NCBI GenBank assembly: GCA_014377055.1 | Contig: JACMQJ010000557.1 | Span: 1 to 5,168 of the forward strand | Reading direction: 5' to 3' | DNA: 5,168 bases | DNA from: Candidatus Sericytochromatia bacterium | Lineage (GTDB): Bacteria; Cyanobacteriota; Sericytochromatia; UBA7694; JACMQJ01 | In this document: positions 1 through 5,168 of the stretch, in pieces | Numbering within the stretch: position 1 is the stretch's first letter | Layout: each line of letters begins with the position of its first letter | Made by a program: the position numbers and the translations under genes | Notes under the pieces: generated by a model | Told to the model about the DNA's origin: nothing | Seen by the model: only the letters and a program-made list of their open reading frames with translations | The model's database searches: none

Positions 1-90
1 AAAGCTGTAAAAGAAAAAGTAAAGAAAGAAGAAGCTGAACAAATGAAAGCTAAGATTGAAGCTGAAGGCGGAAAAGTTTCAATAAAGTAA
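1..90 (+). CDS. rplL: Ribosomal protein L7/L12, C-terminal end (partial)
   Basis: The window opens inside this gene; the last 29 codons are read in frame 1 and end in TAA. The tail has the pattern KEEAEQMKAKIEAEGGKV followed by SIK, which matches the end of the L7/L12 C-terminal globular domain (family pattern: EEAE, then KK.LEEAGAKVE.K). L7/L12 forms the multimeric stalk of the 50S subunit and recruits and stimulates translational GTPases such as EF-Tu and EF-G. The start, hinge and N-terminal dimerisation domain lie outside the window. A strong terminator follows 13 bp after the stop, so this is the last gene of its transcription unit, as is common for the rplJ-rplL pair. The call rests on a short but very characteristic tail. 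Confidence 0.85.
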   Translation, partial: KAVKEKVKKEEAEQMKAKIEAEGGKVSIK

Positions 91-103
91 ATCTTTAAAG
101 AAT

Positions 104-137
104 AAAAAAAGAACCTAATAATTTAGGTTCTTTTTTT
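104..137 (+). terminator. Rho-independent terminator after rplL, probably bidirectional
   Basis: A perfect 8-bp stem, GAACCTAA / TTAGGTTC, closes a 4-base TAAT loop at 111-130. It is flanked by seven A residues on the left (104-110) and seven T residues on the right (131-137). The structure is symmetric, so it should stop rplL transcription on the plus strand and also transcripts arriving on the minus strand from the convergent gene at 319-789. Confidence 0.9.
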
Positions 138-210
138 ATGAGAATTTTTATTTGTTTGTTTCATCCATCATTAGAGCTTATTTTTTAAGATTTGTAGCAA
201 CAAATAAGGA

Positions 211-287
211 ACGAATAAAGAGCAATGAACACAAATAATTTTATATTTTGATTCTTCTTCTTATTAGTGTTAATTCGTATAATTCGT
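211..287. repeat. Imperfect palindromic intergenic repeat of ACGAAT-like units
   Basis: The left arm (211-238) and the reverse complement of the right arm (261-287) align over about 27 bases with one indel. Shared blocks are ACGAAT, AAT, AACAC and AATAA, separated by single mismatches and one small internal loop; the spacer is 22 bases (239-260). Each arm is itself made of about three 9-base degenerate units, clearest on the minus strand as CACGAATTA, TACGAATTA and ACACTAATA. The element fills the convergent gap between the rplL terminator and the 156-codon gene. It has no U-tract, so it is not an ordinary terminator. It looks like a dispersed palindromic intergenic element, but other copies cannot be checked from this window. 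Confidence 0.55.
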
Positions 288-318
288 GGCTAAAAACCTC
301 TTTAACAAATTAAAAAAA

Positions 319-789
319 TTATGCTATTTGGTTTCCATTTTGGCTAACACTCTTTTTAAGTCTTTCTGCTTCTTCAGCTTTTTCTTTTTGATCATTAGCA
401 CCACCAAAGGGATTCAAACTATAAGCATCACCATGTTTTCCTATAAAGCTGGTGGCTTTGTCTAAACCTTTATTTACACTATCACTTAAATCTTGGCTAT
501 ATGCTGCTCCACCAAGACCTCCAAGTATTGAAGCAATAGCACCAATTAAAGGTGCAACAAGATTCACTTTTGAGCTTTCTTTTGAATCATTCATATCTGG
601 AAAACTTACTTGAGAAGCTACATTTTTTGAAGAAGCGAGTTGTTTTGTAGTATCAGTGTCAACTGGTGCAAGAGAAGCTGCTAAAGATTGAGGTGCTGAA
701 ACTTCTGGAGTTGGTGAGGAGCTTGGAGTAGTAGGTGATGCTGTAGTAACAGGTCTTATAGGGGAAGCTCCAGTTGGTGCGATTGACAT
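319..789 (-). CDS. Pro/Ser/Thr-rich protein with a Gly-rich hydrophobic segment, function unknown
   Basis: This 156-residue protein belongs to no family I recognise. Residues 1-45 are a low-complexity Ala/Pro/Ser/Thr stretch without the positive N-region and hydrophobic core of a Sec signal peptide. Residues 75-97 are hydrophobic and rich in Gly/Ala (LVAPLIGAIASILGGLGGAA) and could form one membrane-inserting or self-associating segment. Residues 98-130 are amphipathic, with a GKHGDAYSLNPFGG stretch. The end (about 133-147) is a short charged helix rich in Lys and Glu. The ATG is supported by AGAGG 7 bases upstream (797-801) and by a promoter-like sequence further up. The gene stands alone and converges on rplL. 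The disordered N-terminus with a central hydrophobic hairpin-like segment recalls some secreted or membrane-interacting effectors, but nothing here proves export. Confidence 0.65.
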   Translation of the reverse strand: MSIAPTGASPIRPVTTASPTTPSSSPTPEVSAPQSLAASLAPVDTDTTKQLASSKNVASQVSFPDMNDSKESSKVNLVAPLIGAIASILGGLGGAAYSQDLSDSVNKGLDKATSFIGKHGDAYSLNPFGGANDQKEKAEEAERLKKSVSQNGNQIA

Positions 790-821
790 GAAAAAACCTC
801 TTATTTTATAAATATATACTT

Positions 822-852
822 ATTATACTAAAATTAAGAAAAATCTTGTCAT
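822..852 (-). promoter_or_regulatory. Probable sigma-70 promoter of the 156-codon gene
   Basis: On the minus strand a perfect TATAAT (-10, at 822-827) lies 32 bases before the ATG. A -35-like ATGACA (847-852, five of six consensus bases) sits 19 bp upstream of it, slightly longer than the ideal 17 bp. A second TATAAT lies at 854-859 but has no -35 partner. Read-through from tRNA-Cys upstream is also possible, because no terminator is visible between them. Confidence 0.45.
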
Positions 853-910
853 TATTATAGACAAATATATTAAATATTTTTTTAATTGGTTTTGAGGGTT
901 TATATTATGA

Positions 911-981
<71 letters not shown>

Positions 982-993
982 ATAATTAATTTA

Positions 994-1022
994 ATTATAA
1001 CTATCATTTTTACCTAGGGCAA
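994..1022 (-). promoter_or_regulatory. Probable sigma-70 promoter of tRNA-Cys
   Basis: On the minus strand a perfect TATAAT (-10, at 994-999) lies 12 bases before the mature 5' end of the tRNA. TTGCCC (-35, at 1017-1022, four of six consensus bases) sits at the ideal 17-bp spacing. Transcription would start about 5-7 bases before the tRNA. Confidence 0.55.
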
Positions 1023-1075
1023 CCCCTTTTATTATTTAAAGGATAAATAAAAGTTAAGTTTAGAAGAGATTACAA

Positions 1076-1468
1076 TTAATTACCAAAAATAGTAAAGGTA
1101 CTACCTGTAGGATCTTTGATTTCAAAAGTCCTTATCTTTCCTTGTATACCTTCTATTGGTCGGCTTATGTCAATGTCATTATTTTTAAAATAAATGAATG
1201 CTTCATCAATATTATCAACAGTAAATCCAATACCTGTATCATAAGGAACAATACTAGGCACATTTTGGACAAGCAAGATTACATGACCTGCGTCAAACTC
1301 AACCCATTGTAAATTACTAACATCATCCGAACTAATCTCTTCTTGAGTTGTAGTTGTCAAATTACTAAAATTTACTTTTAAACCTAGTATATCTTTAAAA
1401 AACTTTATTCCTTCTTTAATATCATGTACTGGATGATAAAAATGAGATAATTGGGCTTTTAATTGCAT
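1076..1468 (-). CDS. VOC (glyoxalase/bleomycin-resistance fold) family protein
   Basis: This 130-residue protein has the two beta-alpha-beta-beta-beta modules of the vicinal oxygen chelate fold. Module one runs from LSHFYHPVHDIKEGIKFF and LGLKV to WVEFDAGHVILLV (residues 7-67). Module two runs from GIGFTVDNIDEAFIYF to the KDPTGSTFTIFG ending (79-129). VOC proteins include glyoxalases, extradiol dioxygenases, epimerases and drug-binding proteins, so the family alone does not give a substrate. His9 aligns with the first metal ligand. The usual His opening the second module is Gly79, and the final Glu of the DPxGN..E motif is Thr126. A classic metal-dependent reaction is therefore doubtful, and ligand binding is an alternative. 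The ATG has AGGA 5 bases upstream (1474-1477). That site lies beside the stop of the propeller gene, 11 bp away, so the two are probably co-transcribed. Confidence 0.82.
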   Translation of the reverse strand: MQLKAQLSHFYHPVHDIKEGIKFFKDILGLKVNFSNLTTTTQEEISSDDVSNLQWVEFDAGHVILLVQNVPSIVPYDTGIGFTVDNIDEAFIYFKNNDIDISRPIEGIQGKIRTFEIKDPTGSTFTIFGN

Positions 1469-1479
1469 AAGTGTCCTTT

Positions 1480-2547
1480 CTAATATTTTACTGAATATAA
1501 GTGATTATCATTACTACCAAAATATATAACTTCATTATTGATCGCTGGTGATGAATAAACACTGTCATCTGTGGTAAATTTTTTATTTAATTTTCCAGAT
1601 TTATTATCAATAGCATATAATGCTTTATCAAGGCTACCAAAGTATACTATGTTATTGGCTATAATAGGCGTTGTTGAAACAGGGCCATCAGTTTTGAAAT
1701 CCCATTTTTGTTCTCCAGTAGCTCTATCAAGAGCATATACATGGTTATCGAGGCTACCAAAATATATTGTATCTCTTGTTACAAGAGGAGTTGCAGCTAT
1801 ATCATCACCTGCTGTAAATTTCCAAACTTTTTGAGCAATTTTTCCTTCATCAAGTTTTTTTTCAAAAGATATTTTTTTACCTGTAATAGCATCAACAGCA
1901 TACAAACTATGATCATTACTTCCAAAATACACTATGTTATCTTTAACTATAGGTGTAGATGTTATCAATCCTTTTGTTTTAAATTTCCAAACTTCTTTAC
2001 CTGAATTAACATTAACGGCATAAAGATTATGGTCATAACTACCAAAATATAAATTGCTACCTGATAAAGTGCTTGAACCTGAAACCCAATCACCTGTTTT
2101 AAATTTCCATTTGACATTATGACTGGCTATATTAAGTGCGTACAAATATGAATCATCACTACCAAAAAAGACTGTACCCTTAACAATATTAGGAGTTGAA
2201 CTAATTCCACCCTGAGTTTTAAATCGCCATTTTCTATTGCCTGTTCTTGAATCTAAAGCATAAAAGTATGAATCATTACTACCAACATACACAGTATTTT
2301 TTTCAACTATTGGTGTCCCATGAACTATACCAGAAGTTTTAAACTTCCATCTTTCTTCGCCTGTACTCTCATTTAAAGCATAAACATAAAAATCTTCGCT
2401 ACCAAAAAATACGGTGCTATTACTAATTGTTGGTGATGAGTAAACAGCACCACCTGTTTTAAATTTCCAGTTTACTTGTAGTTTTTTTGAGCATCCTGTA
2501 GAAAAAATTGAAGTTGAAATTAGTAATAGAGTGACTATCTTTTTCAT
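1480..2547 (-). CDS. PQQ-like eight-bladed beta-propeller lipoprotein
   Basis: This 355-residue protein starts with a lipoprotein-type signal peptide: MKK, a hydrophobic core, then FSTGC with Cys19 as the predicted lipidated residue. The -3 Ser is a weak lipobox match. From Trp27 to the end it consists of eight repeats of 40 residues with the pattern W.FKT...(V/I)..(T/S)P......(V/I)YFGS.D..LYA(L/V)(D/N)..(T/S)G. This is the PQQ-like (BamB/quinoprotein-type) propeller blade motif, and eight copies close a ring. Repeats begin at residues 27, 67, 107, 147, 187, 242, 282 and 322; only the fifth carries a 15-residue insert. Quinoprotein dehydrogenases are much longer, and nothing here shows a catalytic site, so a scaffold or binding role on the cell envelope is more likely. 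BamB is a possible analogue, but the repeats are far more uniform than in BamB. The ATG has GAAGGA 9 bases upstream. It is the first gene of a two-gene operon with the VOC protein. Confidence 0.88.
   Translation of the reverse strand: MKKIVTLLLISTSIFSTGCSKKLQVNWKFKTGGAVYSSPTISNSTVFFGSEDFYVYALNESTGEERWKFKTSGIVHGTPIVEKNTVYVGSNDSYFYALDSRTGNRKWRFKTQGGISSTPNIVKGTVFFGSDDSYLYALNIASHNVKWKFKTGDWVSGSSTLSGSNLYFGSYDHNLYAVNVNSGKEVWKFKTKGLITSTPIVKDNIVYFGSNDHSLYAVDAITGKKISFEKKLDEGKIAQKVWKFTAGDDIAATPLVTRDTIYFGSLDNHVYALDRATGEQKWDFKTDGPVSTTPIIANNIVYFGSLDKALYAIDNKSGKLNKKFTTDDSVYSSPAINNEVIYFGSNDNHLYSVKY
1483..2469 (-). repeat. Eight in-frame 120-bp tandem repeats (propeller blades)
   Basis: The coding repeats are visible in the DNA. 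The block ACTACCAAAATAT-like (encoding YFGS) recurs on the plus strand with its marker base at 1516, 1636, 1756, 1921, 2041, 2161, 2281 and 2401. The spacing is exactly 120 bp except for one step of 165 bp. The extra 45 bp (1825-1869) encode a charged 15-residue insert between blades five and six. The constant unit length suggests amplification from one ancestral blade. Confidence 0.9.
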
Positions 2548-2723
2548 TTTTTTAATTCCTTCAATTTTTAATTTGCGGTTAATAAATATATCTTTAGTTT
2601 CAGCATAATCTCTAACTATTGACTAGTTATCTAAAATTTAAGTAATAAAAGGTTAGATTTAGTACTCAATAATAACATGACTTACCTAATTTTTATTAAA
2701 AAGTTAAGTATTATTCCATGAAA

Positions 2724-4634
2724 TCAAATAAAAATATTTAGCCGATTATTAAATCCACCAAAGCCATCAGGTTCTTTATTTTCATTTTCTTGATCGTAAG
2801 TCCATGTATGACCATCAATCACAAATTTATAACGATAGTTACCTATAGATTGTAATTCTTTTTCTAGCTTCCATAAGTTTTTTCCTTCTTTAATCAAAAA
2901 GTCATTGTATGGATTCCAACCATTAAAATCACCAACTAAAGCGACACTAATAGCCTCTTGATTAATACAATAAAAAGTCACATTATTTCCTCTAACACAA
3001 GGTGACATAGGGCGGTTATATCCAAGCCGATGAATATCATTTAGAGCTTCTTTTACAGCTTTTCGAGCATGAATCATTCCATAACCCTGTTTTTCGGTAG
3101 GAACATTAAATAGTTTATCTGTAGTTTGTGTTAGTATATGTTTGATTCTACGGGGATTTAGAGCAGGGTTAGCCTCAATCATTTGTGCAATAACAGAGGC
3201 AACAATAGGAGAAGAAAAAGAAGTACCATCGACATGTTGATAATATGTACCAACTATTTTTTGACTCTTTATGCGATTTTCAATTTCTTTTCTAATTTCA
3301 TTTTGAGACTTATTAAGAATACTTTTGTCTAAATTAATTTTTTCAAGGTTTTGTTCTAATAATAGTAAAAAATTATCTTCACTTTCATTTTTCAATTTAT
3401 TTAAGATTTCTGATTCTTCATAAAGTTTTGTATCAGGAAGTATGGGAGCAGCCACCCAAATACCAGGAGCAATTATTTCAGGTTTTAATAAACCATCAAG
3501 CGTTGTGCCATAACTAGAACGATACATTGTATAGTCATTAACATTCAAACGATTTTTGTCATCGAGGCCACCAACAGTTATTACAGAAGGTGCAGAAGCT
3601 GGTGGTGCAATTATATTATAACCATCTCCATCATTACCAGCCGCAACTAAAACTGTTATTCCAGATTGTACAGCTCCCTCGGCAGCTTGATCAAGTGCAT
3701 TTTCGAGATATGAGCTTGCTTGATCTCCACCCAATGAAATATTAAGAATGCGAATATTATACTCTTCTTTATTCCTAATACACCATTCTATTGCTTTAAT
3801 AATATTTGCAGTTTCTATACCATTAGCTCCTGTCACTTTTAGCAAAACGAGATTAGCTTCTGAAGCAATTCCTTTGTATAATCCACCTGACATAAAACCA
3901 TTGCCAGCAGCACTTAATGACGTTTGCATTCCATGCCAACTAGATGATAAGCTTTCTTTAAAATCATCTTTTTCAGGCTCTGCTATATTTACATACTTTA
4001 GTACTCTGTTTTGTGGTTGTGTAATATCAGGATGTGGATAAAAACCAGAATCAATAAAGGCGATAGTAACACCTTTACCTGTGTATCTCATGTCAGCATT
4101 AAGTTTTAATGGTGTTGGAATAACTTCATAGTCACTATGAGTATAAATAGGAAAGCAGTGAGATAACTTTTCTATAACATAATTATTTGGATATTCTTGC
4201 AGTATACGATAAAAATTATCTGTATCCATTTTTTCAATATCATAAGTTGATAATAAATACTTATTATTTTTTGGCAACATTTTTATTAATTCTATAACCA
4301 AATCAGAGCATTCTTCATCAAGCAAAATTGTAGATTTACTTTCGTTTTGCTTTAAGCGAATACGTTTGCCATTCACAGAAATTACGTTATGAAGCTTTAA
4401 ATCTATTAATTCTTCAGATGTGAGTTTTGTTCCATAATAAAGCATTAAAGAAACATAGTCTACCATTGTTTTTAGGTCATCTTGTTCTTTGATTTGGATT
4501 AATATTTTTTTTCTGATTGATTGAGTTTTTTTGTCTAATTTTTGATACTGATATTGATTCAGTATTTTCATATATTCACTAAAGTAAAGAGCAATGTCTC
4601 TTAATAAATCTGTTTTTTCGTTAATTTTTGCCAT
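2724..4634 (-). CDS. Cytoplasmic S8 (subtilisin-like) serine protease with C-terminal AMPK-type glycogen-binding domain
   Basis: This 636-residue protein has three parts. Residues 1-180 carry no signal peptide and no recognisable I9 propeptide; about 35-130 resembles a tyrosine-recombinase core (LMLYYGTKLTSEELIDLK) without its catalytic Arg. Residues 185-530 are a peptidase S8 domain with Asp195 in FIDSG, His234 in WHGMQT, oxyanion Asn334 in AAGN and nucleophile Ser472 in DGTSFSSP, so it should be active. A charged insert of about 60 residues (398-462) sits between the APG motif and the nucleophile. Residues 552-636 are an AMPK/CBM48-type domain (VALVGDFNGW, YRYKFVIDG, TWTYD, GGFNN) that keeps the sugar-contact positions Trp573, Lys603, Trp611 and Asn629. 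I infer an intracellular protease tethered to glycogen or another alpha-glucan. The gene lies 14 bp after the 62-codon gene. Its own ribosome site is weak (AGG 13 bases upstream), so it may be translationally coupled. It ends in TGA. Confidence 0.92.
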   Translation of the reverse strand: MAKINEKTDLLRDIALYFSEYMKILNQYQYQKLDKKTQSIRKKILIQIKEQDDLKTMVDYVSLMLYYGTKLTSEELIDLKLHNVISVNGKRIRLKQNESKSTILLDEECSDLVIELIKMLPKNNKYLLSTYDIEKMDTDNFYRILQEYPNNYVIEKLSHCFPIYTHSDYEVIPTPLKLNADMRYTGKGVTIAFIDSGFYPHPDITQPQNRVLKYVNIAEPEKDDFKESLSSSWHGMQTSLSAAGNGFMSGGLYKGIASEANLVLLKVTGANGIETANIIKAIEWCIRNKEEYNIRILNISLGGDQASSYLENALDQAAEGAVQSGITVLVAAGNDGDGYNIIAPPASAPSVITVGGLDDKNRLNVNDYTMYRSSYGTTLDGLLKPEIIAPGIWVAAPILPDTKLYEESEILNKLKNESEDNFLLLLEQNLEKINLDKSILNKSQNEIRKEIENRIKSQKIVGTYYQHVDGTSFSSPIVASVIAQMIEANPALNPRRIKHILTQTTDKLFNVPTEKQGYGMIHARKAVKEALNDIHRLGYNRPMSPCVRGNNVTFYCINQEAISVALVGDFNGWNPYNDFLIKEGKNLWKLEKELQSIGNYRYKFVIDGHTWTYDQENENKEPDGFGGFNNRLNIFI

Positions 4635-4648
4635 CTATCTATTTTAGC

Positions 4649-4837
4649 CTATTTGATAGTTTTATTGATCATCAAAGCACGATAATAATCAATACATTTT
4701 TTATTATTGTCACCGTCATACCAACGAGGAAGTGTTTTTTGTATTACGTCAAGAATTTGTTCCTCTACCTTTTTATGATAGGGGATAATATTATCATCAA
4801 CTTCTCTATTACATATAGGACATATAAATTTTTCCAT
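4649..4837 (-). CDS. Small putative zinc-binding protein (CPIC...H...C), function unknown
   Basis: This 62-residue protein begins MEKFICPICNREVDD, a zinc-knuckle start with Cys6 and Cys9 in a CxxC pair. His21 follows in PYHKKVEEQ, then an amphipathic helix, PRWYDGDN and Cys48 in KKCIDYYRAL. Cys6, Cys9, His21 and Cys48 could hold one zinc ion. A second CxxC would need Cys at position 45, where Asn is found. There is no signal peptide. The start is well supported by GAAGG 9 bases upstream (4847-4851). It lies between the 83-codon gene (23 bp away) and the protease gene (14 bp away) on the same strand, so all three are probably one operon. A partner, adaptor or regulator of the protease is possible but unproven. 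Confidence 0.75.
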   Translation of the reverse strand: MEKFICPICNREVDDNIIPYHKKVEEQILDVIQKTLPRWYDGDNNKKCIDYYRALMINKTIK

Positions 4838-4860
4838 TTGATTAAGCCTTCAAAAAATAT

Positions 4861-5112
4861 TTATTGCTCTTTGCTTAATTTACTATTTAAATAAAAATTC
4901 CCAGAAAGACCATATATCATGCCTTTATCTTCAAAAAAAACAGGTGAATAACCTAAGTTATCTTCTATTTGAGAAATAAGACCACTAAGTTTACCTTTTG
5001 AATTATCTGAGTATGATCCCTTTATAGATTGCTCTTCGGCAAAAGTTATTATCTCATCTATATTATGATTGTCTGAATTATAAAAAAACTTCCATTTATA
5101 TTCCTGAGCCAT
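4861..5112 (-). CDS. Hypothetical protein of 83 residues upstream of the protease operon
   Basis: I do not recognise this 83-residue protein. It is hydrophilic, with no signal peptide, membrane segment or Cys. It appears as strand, helix (IDEIITFAEEQ, 18-28), a Ser/Gly/Lys loop (29-42), helix (LSGLISQIEDNLG, 42-54) and a hydrophobic hairpin (SPVFFEDKGMIYGLSGNFYL, 56-75), a compact alpha/beta layout. Two in-frame TAA stops lie immediately upstream of the ATG, so the start cannot be further out. The nearest Shine-Dalgarno, AAGGA at 5127-5131, is about 14 bases away, which is long. It is the first visible gene of the same-strand set leading to the zinc-type protein and the S8 protease. Confidence 0.7.
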   Translation of the reverse strand: MAQEYKWKFFYNSDNHNIDEIITFAEEQSIKGSYSDNSKGKLSGLISQIEDNLGYSPVFFEDKGMIYGLSGNFYLNSKLSKEQ

Positions 5113-5168
5113 TTTTTATTAGTAAGTCCTTAATTTATAAACCAGTCCAGACAAAACCTAATGGGCTT

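Noticed and set aside
1025..1042. CCTTT / AAAGG hairpin after the VOC gene
   Set aside because: The stem is only 5 bp with no following U-tract, so it is not a credible terminator.
1571..2004. Plus-strand open frames of 87 and 98 codons inside the propeller gene
   Set aside because: They are antisense shadows of the repeated propeller coding sequence; their own internal repetition simply mirrors the blades.
2661..2711. Possible terminator of the protease gene (ACTTA ... TAAGT pairing around 2681-2710)
   Set aside because: The stem is interrupted by mismatches, is almost all A-T, and has no U-tract after it on the minus strand.
3748..4041. Plus-strand 97-codon open frame inside the protease gene
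   Set aside because: It lies opposite the conserved S8 core (His and Asp motif region) and has no recognisable domain, so it is an antisense shadow.
4628..4894. Plus-strand 88-codon hydrophobic open frame
   Set aside because: It overlaps the zinc-type gene antisense; its Phe/Ile/Tyr richness is what reading AT-rich DNA on the wrong strand gives.
5130..5168. Possible tail of another minus-strand gene entering from the right edge
   Set aside because: Two frames stay open from the edge (ending KPIRFCLDWFIN at 5130, or SPLGFVWTGL at 5135). The stretch is too short to choose between them or to name a product.
5131..5168. TTTATAAAT as a -10 box for the 83-codon gene
   Set aside because: No -35 element is found at a usable distance, and the operon may start outside the window.

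Overview
This is an AT-rich bacterial window that uses the standard bacterial code: several genes contain TGG-encoded Trp, and the protease gene ends in TGA. It opens with the last 29 codons of a plus-strand rplL (ribosomal protein L7/L12). Every other gene lies on the minus strand. The lipoprotein signal peptide, the many short Shine-Dalgarno-preceded genes and the small cytoplasmic proteins fit a low-GC Gram-negative or candidate-phylum bacterium. The L7/L12 tail and the Ser/Pro-rich orphan protein would be compatible with a relative of the Cyanobacteria (Melainabacteria-like), but the sequence alone does not settle this.

Left part (1-1022): rplL ends at a strong, symmetric, probably bidirectional terminator. 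Next comes a degenerate palindromic repeat built from ACGAAT-type units, then a minus-strand orphan gene for a 156-residue Pro/Ser/Thr-rich protein with one Gly-rich hydrophobic segment, then tRNA-Cys(GCA) with a recognisable promoter.

Middle part (1076-2547): a two-gene minus-strand operon. The upstream gene encodes a lipoprotein that is almost entirely an eight-bladed PQQ-like beta-propeller, built from very regular 40-residue (120-bp) repeats. The gene 11 bp downstream encodes a VOC/glyoxalase-fold protein that has lost most canonical metal ligands.

Right part (2724-5112): a compact minus-strand set of an 83-residue unknown protein, a 62-residue putative zinc-binding protein, and a 636-residue S8 (subtilisin-like) protease. 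The protease is the most unusual gene here. It has no signal peptide and an intact Asp/His/Ser triad. A long charged insert sits just before the nucleophile, and a C-terminal AMPK-type glycogen-binding domain keeps the sugar-contact residues. Its N-terminal region looks like a degenerate tyrosine-recombinase core. The likely reading is a cytoplasmic, glycan-directed protease co-expressed with two small partners. The glycan targeting rests on visible motifs; the role of the partners is inference.

No CRISPR array, insertion sequence or rRNA was seen, and no gene-free stretch exceeds 300 bases.
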